NCBI RefSeq assembly: GCF_008704935.1
Contig: NZ_CP023692.1
Location: 7,045,501-7,109,500, forward strand
DNA length: 64,000 nucleotides
From: Streptomyces vinaceus
GTDB taxonomy: Bacteria > Actinomycetota > Actinomycetes > Streptomycetales > Streptomycetaceae
Direction: 5' to 3'
Made by a program: the position numbers and the translations under genes. The notes beneath the pieces are model-generated. The model was not told the origin of the DNA and did not search any database. It saw only the letters and a list, made by a program, of their open reading frames with translations. Position 1 is the stretch's first letter. Each line of letters begins with the position of its first letter. Shown in pieces: positions 59,841 to 64,000 of this stretch.

Positions 59841-60353
59841 TCAGGGCCTGCGAGGAGGGTGGTGCGGTGGGTGGTGCGGCGGTGGCGGGATGGTGGCCGT
59901 GCCGGGCGGTGTCTCCGGCCAGACCAGCAGTACGGGGCAGGGCGCGTGGTCGACGATGAACCGGCTGGCCGGCCCCAGGCTGCGGGGTCCCAGATGGGTG
60001 CGGTCGCCGTCGCGGGCGAGGATGAGCAGGTCGGCGCCTTCGACGGCGGCCACGACCTCCCGTTCGACGCGGCCCGAGCGCTCCTGCCGGGTGCACGGGC
60101 GACCCAGCCGCTCGGCGGCATCCGCGAGGAGCCGCTCGGCGGAGGCGGCGGCCAGGTGTTCCACGGCGGTGCCGGGATCGCGGTCGGGGCGCGCGCGGCC
60201 CAGCAGTCCGGCGTAGGCGCCGTGAGCGGCGCCGGGCACCTCGTGGCCGGTGACGTGGAGCAGCACCAGATCGGCGTCCGCGGGCGTGTGGGTGCGCGCG
60301 GCGTCGACGCAGGCGGGCCAGGTGCCCTCCACGATCCAGACGATGACGGTCAC
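59841..60353 (-). CDS. universal stress protein (UspA) family
   Basis: A 170-residue single-domain UspA protein from GTG 60353 behind GGAGG, which is embedded at the end of the upstream permease gene. Landmarks are VTVIVWIVEGTWPACVDAAR at the start, ADADLVLLHVTGHEVPGAAH, and the ATP-binding-like end DLLILARDGDRTHLGPRSLG with VDHAPCPVLLVWPE. The tail is a His/Pro-rich low-complexity stretch (PPPPHHPPHHPPRRP). Translationally coupled to the SLC13/ArsB-type permease, suggesting a regulatory subunit for it. Confidence 0.87.
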   Translation of the reverse strand: MTVIVWIVEGTWPACVDAARTHTPADADLVLLHVTGHEVPGAAHGAYAGLLGRARPDRDPGTAVEHLAAASAERLLADAAERLGRPCTRQERSGRVEREVVAAVEGADLLILARDGDRTHLGPRSLGPASRFIVDHAPCPVLLVWPETPPGTATIPPPPHHPPHHPPRRP

Positions 60354-60358
60354 GGTGT

Positions 60359-61660
60359 TCAGCCTCCGATCGCTTGCAGCGATACCCACAGTGCCACCAC
60401 CGACAGCAGCAGGGCGGCGGGCACGGCGAGCAGGCCGAGCCGGGTGAACTCGCCCAGTTCCACGTCCGTGTCGTGTTCGTGCACGATACGCCGCCACAAC
60501 AGGGTGGCCAGGGAGCCCGCGTAGGTGAGGTTCGGGCCGATGTTCACGCCGAGGAGCACGGCCAGGACGGCTCCCGGTCCGGTGGGGGCGGTCAGCGGGA
60601 GCAGGACCAGGACGGCGGGCAGGTTGTTGATGACGTTGGCCAGTACGGCTGCCAGTACGGCGATCGCCAGGAGGGCGGGCAGATCGCTGCCTCCGGGGAC
60701 CAGGTGGCCGAGGGCGTCGGCGAGACCGTTGTCGACCACCGCGCGGACCACGACGCCCAGGGCCAGCACGAAGGCGCAGAAGGGCAGGCCGGCGGCCCGG
60801 ACGACGGCCGTGGGGGTGGTGCGGCGCCGGGCCAGGGCGCGGGCCGCCAGCACGGCCGCGCCGGCGGCCGCGGCCCAGGCGGGATTGATGCCGACCGCCG
60901 AGGTCAGTACGAAGCCGGCCAGGGTGCCCGCCACGGTGACCAGGGCGAACAGCGGCAGTTCGCGGGGCTCGTCGGTGGGTGGGGCCTCGGCGCCCGCGTC
61001 CAGGTCGGTGGCGAAGAAGCGGCGGATCACCAGGTACTCGGCGCCGATCGCGACCAGCCAGGGCAGCGCCATGAGGGCGGCGAAACGGGTGAAGGTCAGG
61101 CCGCTCGCGGCGAAGGCCAGCAGGTTGGTGAGGTTGGAGACCGGCAGCAGCAGCGAGGCGGTGTTCGACAGGTGGGTGCAGGCGTAGACGTGGGGCTTGG
61201 CGCGGGCGCCCAGCCGGGCGGCGGTGGCGAACACCACCGGGGTCAGCAGCACCACCGTGGCGTCCAGGCTGAGCACCGCGGTGATCAGGGAGGCCGTGAC
61301 GAAGACGAGGACGAGCAGGCGCCGGGGCCGGCCGGCCGCGCGGCGGGCCATCCAGGCGCCGCAGGCGTGGAACAGCCCCTCGTCGTCGCACAGCTGGGCC
61401 AGCACCAGCACGGCCGCGAGGAACCCGATGACGGGGCCCAGTCGGGCGGCCTCGGCCGCCGCGTGGTCGAGGGAGATCGCACCGGTGGCGATGACCACCC
61501 CGGCGGCGGGGACGGCCACCACCGCCTCCGGCCAGCCCCACGGCCGGATCACCGCGCAGGCCAGCACTGCCAGGAGCAGGGTGACGGACAGACCTTCTGC
61601 GAGCGAGGTGTTCAGGGTAGGGGCCTTTCGGGGAGGGAGAGCTGGCGAAGCCGGACCCAC
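60359..61660 (-). CDS. SLC13/ArsB-type (ion transporter superfamily) permease
   Basis: A protein of about 433 residues with eleven or twelve helices. GTG 61660 gives the full frame but lacks a ribosome site; a CTG at about 61613, behind GAAAGG, is an alternative. Typical IT-superfamily stretches: LSLDATVVLLTPVVFATAAR in the first half and ANVINNLPAVLVLLPLTAPT in the second, both with Asp/Asn in broken helices as in ArsB, NhaD and SLC13 carriers. Might transport arsenite, Na+/H+ or dicarboxylates. Cotranscribed with a UspA protein. Confidence 0.85.
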   Translation of the reverse strand: MGPASPALPPRKAPTLNTSLAEGLSVTLLLAVLACAVIRPWGWPEAVVAVPAAGVVIATGAISLDHAAAEAARLGPVIGFLAAVLVLAQLCDDEGLFHACGAWMARRAAGRPRRLLVLVFVTASLITAVLSLDATVVLLTPVVFATAARLGARAKPHVYACTHLSNTASLLLPVSNLTNLLAFAASGLTFTRFAALMALPWLVAIGAEYLVIRRFFATDLDAGAEAPPTDEPRELPLFALVTVAGTLAGFVLTSAVGINPAWAAAAGAAVLAARALARRRTTPTAVVRAAGLPFCAFVLALGVVVRAVVDNGLADALGHLVPGGSDLPALLAIAVLAAVLANVINNLPAVLVLLPLTAPTGPGAVLAVLLGVNIGPNLTYAGSLATLLWRRIVHEHDTDVELGEFTRLGLLAVPAALLLSVVALWVSLQAIGG

Positions 61661-61876
61661 CGGGGGCCGCGGAGCGCTCCCGGGTCTCGGGATGCGGCTT
61701 CAGCAGCACATCTTCGCCGACGCGACCGTCGCGCTCCGACAGGGCGCGTCCTGACCGCGGCGGCCGGCTCGGGCACCACCGCGCCGGCCGGGGCCGATCG
61801 AGGCCCGTCACGCGCTCGACCCGGCGGGGGCCCGGTGCCCCGTTGCCTCACTCAACTCGCCTCAATGGAAAAGGAG

Positions 61877-61906
61877 TTGACTCGCTCCGTGCCCGTACGG
61901 TGTCAT
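61877..61906 (+). promoter_or_regulatory. sigma-70-like promoter of the secreted protein gene
   Basis: TTGACT (61877-61882), an 18-base spacer and TGTCAT (61901-61906), predicting a start near 61913 and a leader of about 32 bases before ATG 61945. Confidence 0.5.
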
Positions 61907-61944
61907 CTCGCCCTGATCGAAGACCAACCGGAAGGGAATCCCTG

Positions 61945-62367
61945 ATGAACCTGAAGCGGCTGACGCGGGTTGGGCTGGCTCTGGCGGCGAGTGCCGTCAT
62001 GGTCGCCGGGATGGAAGGTTCCGCCTCCGCGAGCGGGCTCAACGTGAGCGTCAGCAAGAGCTGGGGGACGTCCACCTTCTATCCGGACGGCGACTGGCTC
62101 TACATCACCGACCACGTCGCCGACGGCTACTCGGTGCACGGCAAGATCCAGCAGCGGGTCTGCGCCAACGTGGGCTGTGACGGCTACGTCTGGACGGACC
62201 TGCGCACCGGGTGTTACGACACCACCAGCATCGGCGACAACGGCACCGAGATCCGCCAGTGCAACTACGACATCACCGAGAACATACCGGTGCGCGTATG
62301 CGAGGCCCGGTACAGCGGCGGCAGCCGCTACGGAGACTGGTACTGCAGCAACGAGACCAAGTCCTGA
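61945..62367 (+). CDS. small secreted cysteine-containing protein
   Basis: A 140-residue protein behind GGAAGGG. Signal peptide about residues 1-30 (LTRVGLALAASAVMVAGMEG, cleavage near ASA). The mature part is beta-rich with six Cys (RVCANVGCDGY, TGCYDTTS, RQCNYDIT, RVCEARYSG, DWYCSN), likely disulfide-bonded. No family recognised; function unknown. Followed by a strong hairpin. Confidence 0.72.
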   Translation: MNLKRLTRVGLALAASAVMVAGMEGSASASGLNVSVSKSWGTSTFYPDGDWLYITDHVADGYSVHGKIQQRVCANVGCDGYVWTDLRTGCYDTTSIGDNGTEIRQCNYDITENIPVRVCEARYSGGSRYGDWYCSNETKS

Positions 62368-62400
62368 CCCGTACCCGTACCGGTACCCGCCGCACCCGGA

Positions 62401-62429
62401 GGCCGGGACGCGGTCAGCGCGTCCCGGCC
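62401..62429. terminator. bidirectional terminator
   Basis: GGCCGGGACGCG and CGCGTCCCGGCC, twelve perfect pairs with loop GTCAG, 33 bases after the secreted protein's stop and spanning the stop codon of the convergent gene (62414). Confidence 0.75.
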
Positions 62430-63502
62430 TGCGGGGAGCCCGCGCTCCCTAGCCTCCAGCGGTGCAGCCGGTCGTCGCCCTCGCGCGTCAGCCACGTACC
62501 GTCCCCCAGGACGGTGATGTCCTCGCCCACCGGCGCCGGGTAGTCCAGTCGGCCGAGCGGACGCAGCGTGTCCGCGTCCAGCAGCCAGTGCCGCGTCTGC
62601 GGCGCCCCGCCCTCCGGGTGGACCCGGCCAGGGACCAGCACGTGGCGCGCGTCCAGGACCTCGGCGGAGGAGAACTCGTCCTCCTCCGGGTCGACGGCCA
62701 GCTCCGCCAGGTCCAGCAGCGCCGTCTGCTCCCCGGAGCCGAGGTCGTACACCGCCAGCTCGTCGCGGTCGTCGGCGGGGAACAGGTACTCGGCGAACCG
62801 CTGGGTCAGCACTCGCGAGCCCGGGAGGAATCCCGCCAGCGCGTGCATCCACGTACCGCCGAGCATCCGCATCCCCTCGGCGCACGGCTGCGCCCACCAG
62901 GTCGACCAGCTCTGCCAGGCGGTCCAGCAGGACACGACCACGGCGGCGCCGTCCGGAGACCAGGACTGCACCGCGGCCGACGCCAGAGAACGGATCTGCT
63001 GCCGGCCGACCACCTCACCGCTCGCCGCGTCCAGGAGCAGCAGGTCGTCCCAGGTGTAGTTGCGGCCCGGCTCCCCGTCGTACACCAGGGCGGCCTTCGC
63101 CTTGTCGGGCTCCAGCACCGGCACGACCACGCTCACCAGCCGGCCGTCCGGACCGACGGCCGGGGCGGAGTGCGCCCGGGAGGCGCCGTGCCACGGGTCG
63201 TGGGGGAGTACCCACCGGGTTCCGCCGTCGGATCCCAGAGCCCGCACCGAGTCAGCCCCGGCCACCACGAACCCGCCGTCGGCCGTGGCGGTCACCCGGT
63301 CCTCGTCCGACGTCCGCAGGGCGGCGATGGCGCGGTCGGCGGTGCCGGCGAGGAACTCCTCGCGGTCGTGGACCTCCACGAGCCCTTCCGTACGCACGAG
63401 AAGCCGCCCCGCGCCCACCGCCTCGACCGTCCCCCGCACCCGCACGGTGCCGAGCGGCGCCACGCCGATCCGTTCATCCCCCGTCGTGTCCATGGCCCGC
63501 AT
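62414..63502 (-). CDS. hypothetical WD/propeller-like protein
   Basis: A 362-residue cytoplasmic protein (no signal peptide or membrane helix). It has repeat-like strands of propeller type (TVRVRGTVEAVGAGRLLVRT, VTATADGGFVVAGADSVRAL, SWSPDGAAVVVSCWTAWQSW, WLLDADTLRPLGRLDYPAPV) resembling WD40/PQQ-like blades. Trp-rich centre (WQSWSTWWAQPCAEG). Function unknown. ATG 63493 is an alternative start. Confidence 0.65.
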   Translation of the reverse strand: MRAMDTTGDERIGVAPLGTVRVRGTVEAVGAGRLLVRTEGLVEVHDREEFLAGTADRAIAALRTSDEDRVTATADGGFVVAGADSVRALGSDGGTRWVLPHDPWHGASRAHSAPAVGPDGRLVSVVVPVLEPDKAKAALVYDGEPGRNYTWDDLLLLDAASGEVVGRQQIRSLASAAVQSWSPDGAAVVVSCWTAWQSWSTWWAQPCAEGMRMLGGTWMHALAGFLPGSRVLTQRFAEYLFPADDRDELAVYDLGSGEQTALLDLAELAVDPEEDEFSSAEVLDARHVLVPGRVHPEGGAPQTRHWLLDADTLRPLGRLDYPAPVGEDITVLGDGTWLTREGDDRLHRWRLGSAGSPQAGTR

Positions 63503-63633
63503 GCTCCCAGGCGCCGCAGGCCCGGCGCCATCGGATTCCGCGGCGAGGTGGTCAGCGTCGAGGGGGTCCGCGGTGTCGGACGGCCCCGGCGTTAGAGTGA
63601 GTTGGAGGGGATCTTGGAGCTGGGGGAGTGCTC

Positions 63634-64000
63634 ATGACGGCAGCGGCGGACGTACCGGCCATCGTCTTCGTCCACGGGACGCGGTTCAGCGCGGGGCAGT
63701 GGAGCTCGCAACTCGCCGCGCTCCGCGAGGAGTTTCCCGTAGCGGCGGTCGACCTCCCGGGGCACGGCTCCCGCTCCGATCAGCCGTGGAGTCTGAAGGC
63801 GGCGACGGAGGTCATCGGCGCCGCGGTGGAATCGCTGGGCCGTGGTCCGGCCCTGGTCGTCGGGCATTCCCTGGGTGGATACGCCTCGCTGGAGTTCGCG
63901 CGGTACCGGCCGGAGCAACTGCGCGGTCTCGTCCTCGCGGGAGCCAGCGCCTCGACCCGCGGCGGATGGGCGCTGCCGTACCGATGCGTGGCGGGGCTCG
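63634..64000 (+). CDS. alpha/beta hydrolase, 5' part (3' end outside window)
   Basis: ATG 63634 follows GGGGGAG and the frame stays open to the window edge (about 122 codons). It encodes the first half of an alpha/beta hydrolase: oxyanion-hole segment IVFVHGTRFSAGQWSSQL, VDLPGHGSRSD, and nucleophile elbow LVVGHSLGGYASLEF with Ser in GHSLG. Substrate unknown; esterase, lipase-like or biosynthetic hydrolase are possible. Confidence 0.87.
   Translation, partial: MTAAADVPAIVFVHGTRFSAGQWSSQLAALREEFPVAAVDLPGHGSRSDQPWSLKAATEVIGAAVESLGRGPALVVGHSLGGYASLEFARYRPEQLRGLVLAGASASTRGGWALPYRCVAGL

Overview
The window is chromosomal DNA of a Streptomyces-like actinomycete. Evidence: very high GC, strong G/C bias at third codon positions, frequent GTG and TTG starts behind GGAGG-type ribosome sites, Tat/Sec-type secreted small proteins, paired sensor kinases and LuxR-type regulators, and abundant flavin monooxygenases, MFS pumps and VOC/SDR enzymes. 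There are no rRNA or tRNA genes, no insertion sequences and no CRISPR arrays that I can see.

Layout. 1-4.0 kb: end of an MFS pump, a DUF998 membrane protein, two small exported proteins and a macrolide-type glycosyltransferase. 4.04-13.98 kb (minus strand): a compact six-gene thiopeptide cluster whose gene order and precursor match the lactazole (laz) family: lazA precursor, lazB tRNA-dependent glutamylating dehydratase, lazC pyridine synthase, lazD RRE protein, lazE zinc/YcaO cyclodehydratase and lazF fused elimination/azoline dehydrogenase. The core peptide is a new variant with an extended C-terminal tail. 14.6-24.3 kb: MIP channel, small transglycosylase, a histidine kinase/response regulator pair divergent from an MMPL exporter, a WYL regulator, an SDR and a YVTN beta-propeller.

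24.4-29.3 kb: a VOC protein, a frame-disrupted small protein, a full-length rifampin phosphotransferase (rph) and a divergent APH-type kinase. A rifamycin-associated-element-like inverted repeat lies upstream of rph, and a second copy of its 11-bp centre lies immediately upstream of the VOC gene. 29.3-44.7 kb: accessory genes, mostly regulator/target pairs (XRE/SDR, LysR/DMT exporter, MerR/YhgE-like exporter with a strong palindromic operator), a deoxynucleoside kinase, a PfpI-like protein, a frameshifted AraC regulator, a PAS-PP2C phosphatase, an MFS pump and a one-domain voltage-gated cation channel.

44.8-57.3 kb: twelve consecutive minus-strand genes that look like an organosulfur scavenging island: an SsuABC-type sulfonate importer, an arylsulfotransferase, a second amino-acid/sulfur-type ABC importer, a GNAT, and four flavin-dependent monooxygenases. 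It diverges from an XRE-cupin regulator across a concentric nested palindrome. 57.4-64 kb: DUF4436 protein, a killer-toxin-like beta/gamma-crystallin protein, a universal stress protein with an SLC13/ArsB-type permease, another small secreted protein, a propeller-like protein, and the start of an alpha/beta hydrolase that runs off the end.
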